Shown here: piece after piece, positions 28,220-38,416 of the stretch
Layout of the letters: every line of letters starts with the position of its first letter
Position numbering within the stretch: the first letter of the stretch is position 1
The notes under the pieces: model-generated
Database searches by the model: none
Seen by the model: the letters and a program-made list of their open reading frames with translations, nothing else
What the model was told of the DNA's origin: nothing
Assembly: GCF_013416525.1 (NCBI RefSeq)
Contig: NZ_JACCEM010000006.1
Span: forward strand, 248,001-312,000
DNA from: Parapusillimonas granuli
GTDB lineage: Bacteria; Pseudomonadota; Gammaproteobacteria; Burkholderiales; Burkholderiaceae_B
Direction: 5' to 3'
Length of the DNA stretch: 64,000 nucleotides
Made by a program: the position numbers and the translations under genes

Positions 28220-28978
28220 TTATGCGTAATTTCTGATGTCGTCGAGCACGGTCGAGCCGAAATCGGCCTCGTTCACGTAGCGCAGAATGCGGGCGGCGAC
28301 GTCGGCGGGAGCGGCGAGCTGGTTCTGCCGGTGCATCTGTTCGAAGCGCTGGACGTTGGGGAAGTCGCACGGGTCGCTGGCGCGGATGGCCTGCTGCATG
28401 CCGGTGTCGATGACGCCCGGCGCCAGCGAAACGGCGCGCACCCCGTGGTTCTCGGCGTTCAGCACCTGGGTGTAGTGGTCCAGGGCGGCCTTGGTGGCGC
28501 AATACACGCCCCAGCCGGGCGTCGCGCTGCGCCCCGCGCCCGATGAGATGTTCACGATGCGGGCGTCGGCCTGCAGCGGCTTGACGGCCTTCAGGAAGGC
28601 CGAGCACAGCAGGATGACGCTGGTCACGTTCAGGCTGAAGGCGGCCGAAATCGCGCCGGCGTCGTCCAGCTGGTCGGCCTGCCGGACGGGGTCGACCATG
28701 CCGGCGTTGTTGATCAGCAGGTAGCGCCCGGCGTCTTTGGGCAGGCTGCCGGCCAGTTGCGCGGCGACGCGCCCGGCCGCCGCCGGATCGGACAGATCGG
28801 CCTGGATTTGTTCCAGGCCGCCCGGGCCCTGGCCGGCAAGGCGCTCGAGCTCGGCGCTGCGGCCGCGCGCGATGGCGATCAGCTGCGCGCCCTGTTCCAG
28901 CAGGGCGGCGGCCAGTGCCTGGCCCAGCCCGCGGCTGGCCCCGGTGACGATGGCGACGGTGCGTTCTTTCATGGTCAT
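28220..28978 (-). CDS. Short-chain dehydrogenase/reductase (sepiapterin-reductase-like) between prfB and lysS
   Basis: A 252-residue SDR with the cofactor motif TGASRGLGQ near residue 12, NNAG, catalytic Ser in NISSGAG and the YCATK Tyr/Lys pair. Arg after TGAS and in IARGRS suggests NADPH preference. The substrate is unknown; overall it resembles the sepiapterin/benzil-reductase subgroup. The ATG at 28978 overlaps the prfB stop as ATGA on the minus strand, so it is translationally coupled; an ATG two codons later is possible. Its place inside a translation-factor operon is unusual. Confidence 0.92.
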   Translation of the reverse strand: MTMKERTVAIVTGASRGLGQALAAALLEQGAQLIAIARGRSAELERLAGQGPGGLEQIQADLSDPAAAGRVAAQLAGSLPKDAGRYLLINNAGMVDPVRQADQLDDAGAISAAFSLNVTSVILLCSAFLKAVKPLQADARIVNISSGAGRSATPGWGVYCATKAALDHYTQVLNAENHGVRAVSLAPGVIDTGMQQAIRASDPCDFPNVQRFEQMHRQNQLAAPADVAARILRYVNEADFGSTVLDDIRNYA

Positions 28979-30079
28979 ACCCCTTGTTTCAAGCTGGCTT
29001 GGATGAACGGGTCCAGGTCTCCGTCGAGCACTTTCTGGGTGTTGGAGATCTCGACGTTGGTGCGCAAGTCCTTGATGCGGCTCTGGTCGAGCACATAGGA
29101 ACGGATCTGGTGGCCCCAGCCCACGTCGGTCTTGGCGTCCTCCATCTTCTGCTGCTCGGCCATGCGCTGGCGCATCTCCAGCTCGTACAGGCGCGAACGC
29201 AGCATCTGCATGGCTTCCGCGCGGTTGCGGTGCTGCGAGCGGTCGTTCTGGCACTGCACGACGATGCCGGTGGGCAGGTGGGTGATCCGGACGGCGGAGT
29301 CGGTTTTGTTGATGTGCTGGCCGCCGGCGCCGCTGGCGCGGTAGGTGTCGACGCGCAGGTCGGCGGGGTTGATCTCGATTTCGACGGTGTCGTCGACTTC
29401 CGGATAGACGAACACGCTGGCGAACGAGGTGTGCCGGCCGTTGGCGGAGTCGAAGGGGCTTTTGCGCACCAGGCGGTGCACGCCGGTTTCGGTGCGCAGG
29501 AAGCCGAAAGCGTAATCGCCTTCTATCTTGATGGTGGCCGACTTGATGCCGGCGACTTCGCCGTGCGATTCTTCCAGGATCTCGGCCTTGAAGTCCTTGC
29601 GTTCGCAATACTTGAGGTATTGGCGCAGCAGGATGGCGGCCCAGTCCTGCGCTTCGGTGCCGCCCGCGCCGGCCTGGATGTCCATGAAGCAGTTGAGCGG
29701 ATCGGCCGGATTGGAGAACATGCGCCGGAATTCCAGCTCTTCGAGCCGCTGTCCGATGACTTCGGCATCGTGCTCGACGGCCAGCAGGGTGGCTTCGTCA
29801 TCATCGGCCGCCGCGAGTTCGAAGAGCTCGTGGGCGTCTTTAAGGCCGGTGGCGATCTCGGTCAGCGTGCCGACGACGTTTTCCAGGTTTTTCTTTTCGC
29901 GGCCCAGATCCTGGGCGTGCTTGGGGTCGTTCCAGACATCGGGGTTTTCGAGCTCGGCGTTTACGACATGCAGCCGTTCCGCTTTGGCATCGTAGTCAAA
30001 GATACCTCCGAAGGGCAGCCTGGCGCTCCGCGTAGTCTTCCAGGCGGGCGGCGAGTTGGTTCTGGCGTTCGGCTTCCAT
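28975..30079 (-). CDS. prfB: Peptide chain release factor 2, made by programmed +1 frameshift
   Basis: RF2 terminates translation at UGA and UAA. The gene starts at ATG 30079 ([20 protein letters not shown]). It reads 27 codons to an in-frame TGA at 29998-29996, and after a +1 slip at the preceding CTT continues from base 29997 to the stop at 28975. The joined product is 367 residues (E. coli RF2 365). The GGQ catalytic motif lies in [18 protein letters not shown]2's SPF recognition loop is present as [13 protein letters not shown]. Any annotation starting at an internal ATG such as 29721 would lose about a third of the protein. Confidence 0.97.
29995..30010 (-). promoter_or_regulatory. prfB +1 programmed frameshift site
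   Basis: Minus-strand sequence is CGGAGG-TAT-CTT-TGA-C. The Shine-Dalgarno-like CGGAGG ends three bases before the slippery CTT, and the in-frame TGA is followed by C, a poor termination context. This is the known autoregulatory arrangement: low RF2 slows termination and favours the slip to GAC. Confidence 0.95.
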
Positions 30080-30162
30080 AAGTATTCCTGAGTTGCGATG
30101 GCGCGCAGGGCGCCTTCATTGGGTCAACCCATTATTTTAACCTGTACTCGCCCGCGCCATTT

Positions 30163-31893
30163 TCAGGCGTAGCCGGCCGCCGGCAGATCGCCCGTGCCGT
30201 TCCGTCGCAGGCCCGGGGGCTGCCTCGGGGCGGCGGCAGGGTTCGCCGGCGCGGCGGTTTCGGCCGCGGCGTCCGCGGCCGGCGCGTCCGCTTCCCCGAG
30301 CCTGAAGCGGGCGAGCGTGGCGATGAGCCCCTCCGCCTGGCGCTGCTGGACGTGGGTGGCGTGCGCGGCTTCGCGCACCATGGCCAGGTTGCGCTGCGTG
30401 ATCGCGTCGAGGTGGGAAAGCGCGAGCGTGACTTCGCCGATGCCGGTCGCCTGCTCGTGCGACGCCTCGGCGATCGAGCCCATGATTTCCCGGGCCTGGC
30501 CGATCGGCGCCAGGATTTCGTTCATGCTCCGGCCCGCGCCCTCGACCAGGCCGGCGCCGGCATCGAGCTGGGCGACGGAATCGGCGATCAGGGCCTCGAT
30601 GTCGCGCGACGCCTCGGCCGAGCGCAGCGCGAGGCTGCGAACCTCGGCGGCGACCACCGCGAAGCCCTTGCCGTGCCGTCCGGCCCGCGCCGCTTCGACG
30701 GCGGCGTTCAGGGCCAGGATATTGGTCTGGAAGGCGATGCTCTCGATCAGGCCCGTGATGTCCCGCACCTTGCCGGCGTCCCGGCAGATGCGCCGCATGC
30801 TTTCCACCGCGTCGTGCACGATGCGCCCGCCGCGGGCGGCGCATTCGGACGCCTGCGTCACGATGCCTTGGGATCTGCCGGTGCTCTCGGCGTTCTGCTG
30901 GACGGTCGCCGCCAACTGCCGCATCGCCGTGGCGGTTTCCGTGACGTTGGCGGCCTGCTCGTTCGTGCGCTGGGAGAGGTCGGCATTGCCGTCCGCGATC
31001 TGCTGCGCAGCCGACGCGATCCGGGCCGCGCGCGCGTGCACGTCCCGCAGGGCCGAGCGCAGGCCGTCGCCGATGCCGTTCAGGGCGTGCAGCAGTTCGC
31101 CCAGCTCATCGCGCCGCAGGACCTCGACACGGGCGGTCAGGTCGCCGGCCGCCAGCCGCTGCGCCAGCCGCACGCCCTGATCCAGCGGGCGCTTGACGGA
31201 GCGGTACAGGCTCCATAACGCCAGGGCGCTGCACAGCAGCAGAGCGGCGATCGCCGACACGGCGATGCGGCCGGCGAAGGCGCTCGCCGCGCCGGCTTGC
31301 TCGGCGTCCCGCGCGAGCCGCCGCGACTGCATGGCGTCGAATTCATCGATCGCCCTGGCGATGCCCGCGGCGGCCTCCGCATACTGCTGGCCGAAGATCA
31401 TGACCTTCGCCATCAAGGCGTTGGGCAGGGCGATGCGCACGCCTCCTTCGCCGTCATCGAATTCGCCCTTGGCCGTGCTGATGGCTTCGACTTCGGTTTT
31501 CGCCAGCTCGGTGATCTGCTCGTGGGCGGACTGCAGCCGCGCAAGCTCGTCCTGCGTGAAGCCCGCGTCGCGGAAGCGGTCGATCATGGCCTGCTGCGTG
31601 CCGTTCCGGTCGGGCGCCTGGCCGCGAAGCACGGCGCTCAGGTGCTGGTAGCTTTCATGGAATTCCGGCTGTTCGCTGGCCACGAAGGCCATCACGTCGC
31701 GGGTCATGGCCTGCGTCAGGTTCTTGTACTGCGTGGCCAGGGCGGTCGCCCGCTCGCGCTGGCGCTCTATGTCTTTCAGATGGGCGATGCTGCGGTCGAG
31801 ATTGCGCACCGCGGTCAGCACCAGCGCCGACAGCAGGGTCAGAATGACCAGGAAAATGATGAAGCTCTTCTTCAGGCTGAAAATATTCTTCAT
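30163..31893 (-). CDS. Methyl-accepting chemotaxis protein
   Basis: A 576-residue chemoreceptor. TM1 lies at about residues 9-29 ([20 protein letters not shown]). A roughly 170-residue helical periplasmic sensor follows, then TM2 ([18 protein letters not shown]), a HAMP domain, and the signalling hairpin with the CheA/CheW contact tip [20 protein letters not shown]. The C-terminus (GDLPAAGYA) lacks an NWETF-type CheR-tethering pentapeptide, so it probably depends on other receptors for adaptation. The ligand is unknown. The upstream ATG at 31893 is the first that gives a normal basic N-terminus. No chemotaxis genes are nearby. Confidence 0.93.
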   Translation of the reverse strand: MKNIFSLKKSFIIFLVILTLLSALVLTAVRNLDRSIAHLKDIERQRERATALATQYKNLTQAMTRDVMAFVASEQPEFHESYQHLSAVLRGQAPDRNGTQQAMIDRFRDAGFTQDELARLQSAHEQITELAKTEVEAISTAKGEFDDGEGGVRIALPNALMAKVMIFGQQYAEAAAGIARAIDEFDAMQSRRLARDAEQAGAASAFAGRIAVSAIAALLLCSALALWSLYRSVKRPLDQGVRLAQRLAAGDLTARVEVLRRDELGELLHALNGIGDGLRSALRDVHARAARIASAAQQIADGNADLSQRTNEQAANVTETATAMRQLAATVQQNAESTGRSQGIVTQASECAARGGRIVHDAVESMRRICRDAGKVRDITGLIESIAFQTNILALNAAVEAARAGRHGKGFAVVAAEVRSLALRSAEASRDIEALIADSVAQLDAGAGLVEGAGRSMNEILAPIGQAREIMGSIAEASHEQATGIGEVTLALSHLDAITQRNLAMVREAAHATHVQQRQAEGLIATLARFRLGEADAPAADAAAETAAPANPAAAPRQPPGLRRNGTGDLPAAGYA

Positions 31894-32086
31894 GCCGCGA
31901 TGCCTGTTTTCGTAAGGTTGCCGACCAGGGTCTTGCGGGCCGCGGACGGGGAAGCGTGTACGGCGGCCATTATTGTCCCGCAGCATGACAGCCTCGTGAC
32001 GCCGCTCGGCGGGGCGTAGTAGTATTGGCTGGATCCGCAGCCCCGCGGGCGCGCCTTCACCCTCGCCATCGACAGGAACACCGTTC

Positions 32087-33349
32087 GTGAGATTCATCCA
32101 CGCCGCCGACATTCATCTGGACAGCCCCCTGGTCGGGCTGAGCGCCTACGAGGATGCGCCCACGGAAATGCTGCGCACCGCCACCCGCGAGGCATTCGTG
32201 AATCTGGTGTCGGCGGCGATCGACGAGGAAGTCGATTTCATGGTGATCGCGGGGGACCTGTACGACGGCAACTGGAAGGACTACAACACCGGCCTGTTCT
32301 TCGTCGCCCAGATGGGGCGGCTGAAGCGGGCCGGCATCCCGGTCTACCTGCTGCACGGCAACCATGACGCCGAAAGCGAAATGACGCGCAAGCTGCTGCT
32401 GCCCGACAACGTGCACGTGTTCGACGCCCGCAAGCCCTGCAGCTATCTGCTTGACCGCCCCGGCGTCGCCTTGCACGGCCGCAGCTTCAAGGTGGCGGCC
32501 ACGACCGAGAACCTGGCCGCCGCCTACCCGGACCCGGTGCCGGGCATGTTCAACATCGGGGTGCTGCACACCGCCCTGGAAGGCAATGCGGCGCACGCCA
32601 CCTACGCGCCGTGCTCCTTGGCGGAACTGCAGGCCAAGGGCTATCAGTACTGGGCGCTGGGGCATGTGCATGAATACACAGTCCATGCGATCGGCGATGC
32701 GCTGGCCGTATTCCCCGGCAATCTGCAGGGGCGCAACATACGCGAAACCGGCCCGAAGGGCGCCGTGCTGGTCACGGTGGACGACGCCGGCCGGCCCGAG
32801 GTCGAGCGCCTGCTGGTCGACGTGCTGCGCTGGCAGCGGCTCGAGGTCGACGTCGGCGCCTGCGCTTCGTTCGAACAGGCGGTGCGCGCCATAGGCGCCG
32901 AGCTCGAGCGCCTGAACGGCGCGAGCCCGTCGGATCACCCCTTGGCGCTGCGAGTCGAGGTGGTGGGCCGCAGCGAGGCCCACGGGCAGCTCTTCGGGCT
33001 GGAGCGCCGGCTGCGCGAGGAAGTCCTGGCGCAGCTGGCCGCCCTGGGCCACGATCGCCTGTGGCTCGAGAAAGTGAAGCTGGCCACGGCGCCGCCGGCG
33101 CGGCGGCAAGCGCCGTCCGGTGATCATGCCGAAGCCTTGTCCGAGCTGCGCAACATGATCGCCGAGGCGCACACCGACGAAGCCTTCGTGGCCGGCCTGC
33201 GGGCGGCGCTGATGGGCCTGGTCGCCAAGGCGCCGCACGAGCTCCAGGACGAGGTCGAGTGGTTCCGCGACATACGCGCCGGCGATGTGTCGGGGCTGCT
33301 GCGCGAAGTCGCCCCCGGGCTGATGGCGCAGCTGGACGCGGAAGAATAG
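32087..33349 (+). CDS. yhaO: SbcD/Mre11-like metallophosphoesterase (YhaO type), GTG start
   Basis: A 420-residue predicted DNA nuclease subunit. The five Mre11 metal motifs are visible: AADIHLDSP (Asp8, His10), GDLYDG, LHGNHD, VLHTA and LGHVHE. The C-terminal half is helical and probably binds the partner ATPase. The GTG at 32087 has AGGA upstream and gives the standard [10 protein letters not shown] start. It is followed after two bases by the yhaN-like ATPase, as in the Bacillus yhaONM group. It diverges from the chemoreceptor gene across 193 bases. Confidence 0.88.
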   Translation: MRFIHAADIHLDSPLVGLSAYEDAPTEMLRTATREAFVNLVSAAIDEEVDFMVIAGDLYDGNWKDYNTGLFFVAQMGRLKRAGIPVYLLHGNHDAESEMTRKLLLPDNVHVFDARKPCSYLLDRPGVALHGRSFKVAATTENLAAAYPDPVPGMFNIGVLHTALEGNAAHATYAPCSLAELQAKGYQYWALGHVHEYTVHAIGDALAVFPGNLQGRNIRETGPKGAVLVTVDDAGRPEVERLLVDVLRWQRLEVDVGACASFEQAVRAIGAELERLNGASPSDHPLALRVEVVGRSEAHGQLFGLERRLREEVLAQLAALGHDRLWLEKVKLATAPPARRQAPSGDHAEALSELRNMIAEAHTDEAFVAGLRAALMGLVAKAPHELQDEVEWFRDIRAGDVSGLLREVAPGLMAQLDAEE

Positions 33350-33351
33350 GC

Positions 33352-36300
33352 ATGCGGTTCAAGCGCCTGGATCTCATACGCTACGGCAAGTTCACCGACC
33401 GCAGCCTGGAATTTCCCTTGCGTCCGGCCGACTTCCACCTGGTGATCGGGCCCAACGAAGCCGGGAAGTCCACCTTGCGGAGCGCCGTCCTGGACCTGCT
33501 TTTCGGCCTGCCGCATCGCACGCCGCTGGATTTCCTGCACGCCAAGGCGGATCTCCGGCTCGGGGCCGCCATCGAGCGCGATGGCGGCGTGCTGGAATTC
33601 CTGCGGCTGAAGGCCAATCGCAACACTCTGCGGGCGCCGGACGAAACCCCCTTGCCCGACGGCACGCTGGAGCCCTGGCTGGGAAGCGCCCATCGGGCTT
33701 TTTTCGACAAGATGTTCGGCCTGGATCACGAACGCCTGGTGGCGGGCGGCAACAGCATCCTGAATGCGCAGGACGACGTCGGCCAGGTCCTGTTCCAGTC
33801 CGCGTCGGGCATCGCCGGCCTGGGCAAGGTGCGCGACGCCCTGGAGGCGGAAGCGGACGCCTTGTGGGCGCCGGCCAAATCCTCCCGGCGCGCCTACTAC
33901 GCCGCGCGCGACCTCTACGACCAGGCGAGCTCGGACCTGAAGAACGCCATCGTGCGCACCCGCGACTGGGCCGGGGCCAGTGACCGCGTGCGCGAGCTAT
34001 CCGAACGGATGCAGACGCAGCGGCGGGAGCAATCGGCCCGCCAGGAGGCGCGCGCCAAGCTGGAACGCTTGCGCCGGGTCATGCCCCTGCTGCACGAAAT
34101 CGAGGCATGCGAGCGCGAGTTGGGCTCGCTGGACGGCGTCGCGCCGTTGCCGCCCGACGCGTCCCAGGTGCTGGCCCAGGCGCAGCTGGCGCTGGCCAGG
34201 GCGGGCCAGCGCCTGGAGATCCATCGCGCCGAACTCGCCCGGCTGGAGGCCGACGCCGCGGCACTGCGGGTCGACGGCAAGCTGCTCGGGCTGGGGGACG
34301 ACATCGAGGCGCTGGATGCGCTGCGCCATCGCTATGCCGGCCATGCGTCGGCCATTGCCCAGGCCGAGGCGCAGAGCGCGCTGCTGCGCGACGAATTGCT
34401 CCGTTCGGCGCAAGAGCTGGGCTGGGGCGTTCCCGATCCTTCGGCCGGGGACGGGCTGCCGGCCTTGAGGGAACGCGTGCCCGGCCTGCCGCTGCGCGAG
34501 CGCCTGGCGCAGTTGCTCCGGGAACACGAATCCATCGCGCTGGCCGCCGACGCGGCCGGCGCCGCGCATGCGAGCCGGCTGGCCGATGCGCAGGCCCTGG
34601 AAGCCAAATTGCAGCACCATGCCGCGCCCGATCCGGGCGCCGAGCTTCGTTCGGCGCTGGCGCAGGCGCAGGACCTGGGCGATGCGGAACAGGCGTCCAG
34701 CCGGGCGGACCTGGCGATCCGACGCCGCCGGGAAGCGCTGGAGCAGGCCATGGCGCGGCTCGGCGCCTGGGCGCGGTCGCCGGAAGCGCTGGCCGTGGCG
34801 GACTGGCCGGCGCCGCCGGTCGTGGCCGGCTGGCTCGCGGAAAGGCAGTCGTGCCGAGCCGATCTCAAGTCGATCGCGGCCCGGCGCGACGACCAGGCCG
34901 CCGCCGTGCGGCGTCTGGCCTTGTCGGCCGAACAATTCCAGAGACTCCATCAGCCCGTGACCCGGGAAGACGTGATCGACGCGCGCCGGCAGCGGGACGC
35001 CGTCTGGCGGTCGATACGCGACGGCGGCCGGCCGCCGGCCGAAGCGGCCGACGCCTACGAAACCAGCGTGTTGCGCGCCGACGCGTTGGCGGACCAGCGT
35101 CACGACAAGGCGCGGGAAACCGCCGAGTACCGGGCGCTGGCGCAGCAGCTGGAACAGGAGCGCGCCGCCTGTGAGGACATCCGGCGCCGCCACGAGGCAT
35201 GCGCGTCGGCCCTGGAGGTCCAGGAGGCGGCGTGGCGCGAGCGCTCGGCCGGCCTGGGCCTGGAAGGCATGGCGCTGGAGGAATTGCCCGACTGGCTGGC
35301 CCGGAAAGACGCCGCCCTGGAAGCGGCGCATGCGCTGGCGCGGGCGCAGGACGAACGGGACGAGCTGGCCGATGCCCAGTCCCGGGTGCGAGAGGCGCTG
35401 GAGCGGGCGCTCCTGCAGCATGGGCAGGCCGTCGCGGCCGACGCGAGCCTGGCCGCGCTGCGCGCGCAGGCCCAGCTTTGCATACGAGAGGCGGACGATG
35501 CCCGGGTGCGCCGCCAGGAATGGCTGGCGCGGCAGGCCGAGGCGCGGCCCATGCTGCGGGCGGCCGAGCAGGCGGTCCAGGCCGCCCGGGCACGGCTGGA
35601 TGCCTGGCGCGCCGAATGGCGGGCGGCGGCCCTCCGGGCGGGCTTGCCCGAAGACATCGCCATGGGCGAAGCCGCCGGCGCCCTGCAGCTTTTGTCGGGG
35701 ATGGCGGCCAGACTCGACGACCTGCAGCGCTTGCGGCAGGAACAGATCGATGCCCGGCGCCATGAGCTGGACGCCTTCGTGGCGCGGGCCGCCGCGCTTC
35801 GCCAGGCCGCCGGCCTTGCCATGCCCGACGGCGGCTCAGGCGTGCAGGCGGCGTTCGCGCTGTCGCGCGAACTGGCGCGACAGCTGGCCCAGGCGCGCCA
35901 GGACCACGAACGGGCCGGCGCAATCGCGCGGGCCATCCAGGACGAGCATGCGCAGCTGCGGGCTGCCGAACGGGCCGCGGCCGAGGCCCAGGCCCAGTTG
36001 CAGCCTTTGCTCGAAAGCGCCGGGCTGGGCGACCCGGCGGCGCTGCCCGAGGCGATCGCCCGTTCCGACCGCTTGCGGGAGCTGAGCGCCCGGCTGCAGG
36101 GCTTGCGGAAACGCCTGGCCGAGGACGGCGACGGCATCGGCCGCGAGCGCCTGCTGGCCGAGATGGCGCAGGTGGACGCCGCGCGGCTGCAGGCCGACCT
36201 GGCCGCCATCCAGGAAGACATGGCCGAGGCGCAGGAGCAGCAGAATGCGCTGGCGGTGGAGCTGGCGCGGGCCGAAGCGGAGCTGGCCGCCATCGCCGGC

Positions 36301-36846
36301 TCCGACGAGGCGGCGCGCGCCGAGGCCCGGCGGCAGGAGGCGCTGGCGGCCATGGCCGACGCCGCCGCGCGCTATGTCAAGGTATATACGGCGGCGCGTC
36401 TGTTGCGCTGGTCCATAGACCGCTACCGGGAGGAAAAACAGGGGCCGGTCCTGGCGCGCGCCAGCGATATTTTCGCAAAACTGACCCTGGGCGCTTTTGA
36501 AAGGCTGCGCGTGGATTTCGAGCGGGAGCCCATGGCGCTGCAAGGCCAGCGCGCCGACGGCAGGCTGGTCGGCATGGACGGCCTGAGCGACGGCACCCGC
36601 GACCAGCTTTACCTGGCCTTGCGCCTGGCGGCGCTGGAGCTGCACCTGGAGCAGTCGGCGCCCTTGCCCTTCATCGCCGACGACTTGTTCGTCAACTACG
36701 ATGATGCGCGCGCCGAGGCGGGGCTGAGGGCGCTCGCCGACCTGGCGCGGCGCACGCAAGTGATCTTCCTGAGCCACCACGACCATATCCAAGGGCTGGC
36801 CCGGTCGGTCTTCGGCGATGAGCTGAACGTGATACGGCTGGAATAA
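33352..36846 (+). CDS. yhaN: SMC/Rad50-like ATPase (YhaN type)
   Basis: A 1164-residue ABC-type ATPase with Walker A GPNEAGKST at residues 33-41. A very long Ala/Glu/Arg/Leu-rich coiled-coil body follows, then the C-terminal lobe with signature-like GLSDGTRDQLYLALRLAALELH, Walker B PFIADDLFVNYDD and the switch histidine in VIFLSHHDH. No central zinc-hook CxxC is seen, which separates it from true SbcC/Rad50 and fits the YhaN group. With YhaO it should form a DNA end-processing complex, but its role in proteobacteria is little studied. Confidence 0.87.
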   Translation: MRFKRLDLIRYGKFTDRSLEFPLRPADFHLVIGPNEAGKSTLRSAVLDLLFGLPHRTPLDFLHAKADLRLGAAIERDGGVLEFLRLKANRNTLRAPDETPLPDGTLEPWLGSAHRAFFDKMFGLDHERLVAGGNSILNAQDDVGQVLFQSASGIAGLGKVRDALEAEADALWAPAKSSRRAYYAARDLYDQASSDLKNAIVRTRDWAGASDRVRELSERMQTQRREQSARQEARAKLERLRRVMPLLHEIEACERELGSLDGVAPLPPDASQVLAQAQLALARAGQRLEIHRAELARLEADAAALRVDGKLLGLGDDIEALDALRHRYAGHASAIAQAEAQSALLRDELLRSAQELGWGVPDPSAGDGLPALRERVPGLPLRERLAQLLREHESIALAADAAGAAHASRLADAQALEAKLQHHAAPDPGAELRSALAQAQDLGDAEQASSRADLAIRRRREALEQAMARLGAWARSPEALAVADWPAPPVVAGWLAERQSCRADLKSIAARRDDQAAAVRRLALSAEQFQRLHQPVTREDVIDARRQRDAVWRSIRDGGRPPAEAADAYETSVLRADALADQRHDKARETAEYRALAQQLEQERAACEDIRRRHEACASALEVQEAAWRERSAGLGLEGMALEELPDWLARKDAALEAAHALARAQDERDELADAQSRVREALERALLQHGQAVAADASLAALRAQAQLCIREADDARVRRQEWLARQAEARPMLRAAEQAVQAARARLDAWRAEWRAAALRAGLPEDIAMGEAAGALQLLSGMAARLDDLQRLRQEQIDARRHELDAFVARAAALRQAAGLAMPDGGSGVQAAFALSRELARQLAQARQDHERAGAIARAIQDEHAQLRAAERAAAEAQAQLQPLLESAGLGDPAALPEAIARSDRLRELSARLQGLRKRLAEDGDGIGRERLLAEMAQVDAARLQADLAAIQEDMAEAQEQQNALAVELARAEAELAAIAGSDEAARAEARRQEALAAMADAAARYVKVYTAARLLRWSIDRYREEKQGPVLARASDIFAKLTLGAFERLRVDFEREPMALQGQRADGRLVGMDGLSDGTRDQLYLALRLAALELHLEQSAPLPFIADDLFVNYDDARAEAGLRALADLARRTQVIFLSHHDHIQGLARSVFGDELNVIRLE

Positions 36847-36853
36847 GCCGGGC

Positions 36854-37402
36854 TCAGACGTCTTTGATCCCGCGCCGCTCCCGCATCGCGCGGCCGATGC
36901 GGTCGATGTCCTGGTCGGACAGCAGCCGCGCCGCCATGGGCAGGAGCTCGTCGTCTTCCCGCTTCATGTGCGCGGCATAAAGCTGGTTGAACTCGCGCAC
37001 GGCTTCGGGCGCCGGCGTGGCGGGTTCGCCCGCCGCGATGCTTTGCAAGCTGGGCCGCAGGGTGCGCCACAAGGATTCCAGCCTGCGGTGGTCGGCGCAC
37101 AGGCCGGCCGTCAGGCCCTGGATGCATACGGCGTCGGAACCCGCCATGGATTCCAGCAGCGCCGGGAACAGGTCGGTTTCCTCGTCGGCATGGTGCAGGA
37201 CGGCGGCCGTGTCGAAATAGCGGATGATGGCGGCCGCCGCGGCCCGCGCCTGGGCGTCGCTGCCGTGCGCAGGCAGGTGCGCCAGCAGGCGTTCGAGCGT
37301 GGCGCATTGGCGTTCCACCCGGACATGACAGGCCGCCAGCATTTCCAGCGGCGCTTCGGTGCTGGCCGACGGGCCGGAGAAGCCCGGGAATTCGGTGCCC
37401 AT
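36854..37402 (-). CDS. Hemerythrin HHE-domain protein
   Basis: A 182-residue four-helix cation-binding domain. The di-iron ligands are probably the His/Glu sets in ACHVRVERQ, VLHHADEETDLFPAL, CADHRRLESLW and YAAHMKREDDELLPMA. Such proteins bind oxygen or nitric oxide, or assist Fe-S repair; nothing here decides among these. It is convergent with yhaN, ending eight bases from its stop codon. Confidence 0.9.
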   Translation of the reverse strand: MGTEFPGFSGPSASTEAPLEMLAACHVRVERQCATLERLLAHLPAHGSDAQARAAAAAIIRYFDTAAVLHHADEETDLFPALLESMAGSDAVCIQGLTAGLCADHRRLESLWRTLRPSLQSIAAGEPATPAPEAVREFNQLYAAHMKREDDELLPMAARLLSDQDIDRIGRAMRERRGIKDV

Positions 37403-37642
37403 GCGGCCTCCGTGATGATGAAGTACGCTTAACTATACTACCAAGTCACGCGGCCGGCCGCGGGGCGCGCCATGCCGCGGGCCGCGTTTTCCGCATTCGG
37501 CCTGCGCAGGGCCGGCAGCCGGCGCCGCCGCAGGGCAAGGCATCTTAATAACTGGAAGGTATAAGCATAGAGAAATAAAATTCTTGTCCGGCATTAGGCG
37601 GATCGCTAAAGTTTCATATGACTATTTGGAACCCGCATCCGC

Positions 37643-38416
37643 ATGAAACTGTCGTTCAAGAATATAGAGAAGGAATTTTCCGATCTCCGGGTCATCGCTG
37701 ATTTCAGCCGCGACATCTCCGATGGCGAGCTGGTCGCGCTGGTCGGCCCTTCGGGTTGCGGAAAATCCACGCTGCTGCACATGGCGGCGGGCCTGGAAAC
37801 GCCCACGCGCGGGCAGGTGCTGGTCGACGGCGCGCCGGTGCGCGGGCCGCATCCGGAGCGCACGCTGATGTTCCAGGAAAACGCCTTGTATCCCTGGCTT
37901 ACCCTGGCGCAGAACGTGGCGCTGGCGCTCGAATTCCAGGGCGTCGCCAAGGCCGCCGCCTTGAAGCAGGCGGCGTTCTGGCTGGAAAAGGTGCAGCTGC
38001 GGGGATTCGAGCAGTATTTCCCGCATCAGGTGTCGGGGGGCATGCGCCAGCGCGCCGCTCTGGCGCGCGCATTCATCTCGCACCCCAAGGCCTTGCTGCT
38101 GGACGAGCCTTTCGGCGCGCTCGACGCGCTCACGCGCATGACGCTGCAAGACGTCCTGCGCCAGCTGATCCGCGAAGCCGGCCCCACCGTGCTGCTCGTG
38201 ACGCACGACGTGGACGAGGCCCTGTTCCTGGCGGACCGCATCCTGGTGTTCAGCGCGCGGCCGGCCACGGTGCTGAAGGAATTCAACCTGGCGCACCACG
38301 AAAAAACGCACGATTTGTCCGAATTCGCCGCAATGCGACGAGAAATACTCGGCTTGCTCGGCATTCACGCGGAAGCGGATGCCGCGGCGGCCCAACCAGA
38401 GGAAATAGCAGCATGA
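37643..38416 (+). CDS. ABC transporter ATPase, nitrate/sulfonate/taurine family
   Basis: A 257-residue ATPase of the NrtD/SsuB/TauB group: Walker A GPSGCGKST (35-43), Q-loop MFQENALYPW, signature VSGGMRQR, Walker B LLLDEPFGALDA and switch His in VTHDVDEAL. It powers uptake with the permease at 39530 and the binding protein that follows. The 240-base gap upstream ends in an AT-rich stretch (about 37545-37625, ATAAGCATAGAGAAATAAAATTC) that is a likely promoter and resembles sulfur-starvation promoters, though I cannot show a CysB site. Its stop overlaps the next start as ATGA. Confidence 0.94.
   Translation: MKLSFKNIEKEFSDLRVIADFSRDISDGELVALVGPSGCGKSTLLHMAAGLETPTRGQVLVDGAPVRGPHPERTLMFQENALYPWLTLAQNVALALEFQGVAKAAALKQAAFWLEKVQLRGFEQYFPHQVSGGMRQRAALARAFISHPKALLLDEPFGALDALTRMTLQDVLRQLIREAGPTVLLVTHDVDEALFLADRILVFSARPATVLKEFNLAHHEKTHDLSEFAAMRREILGLLGIHAEADAAAAQPEEIAA

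Noticed and set aside
29996-29998. The in-frame TGA in prfB as a nonsense mutation or pseudogene
   Set aside because: It lies in the conserved CTT-TGA-C frameshift context with a Shine-Dalgarno-like element, and the downstream frame is complete.
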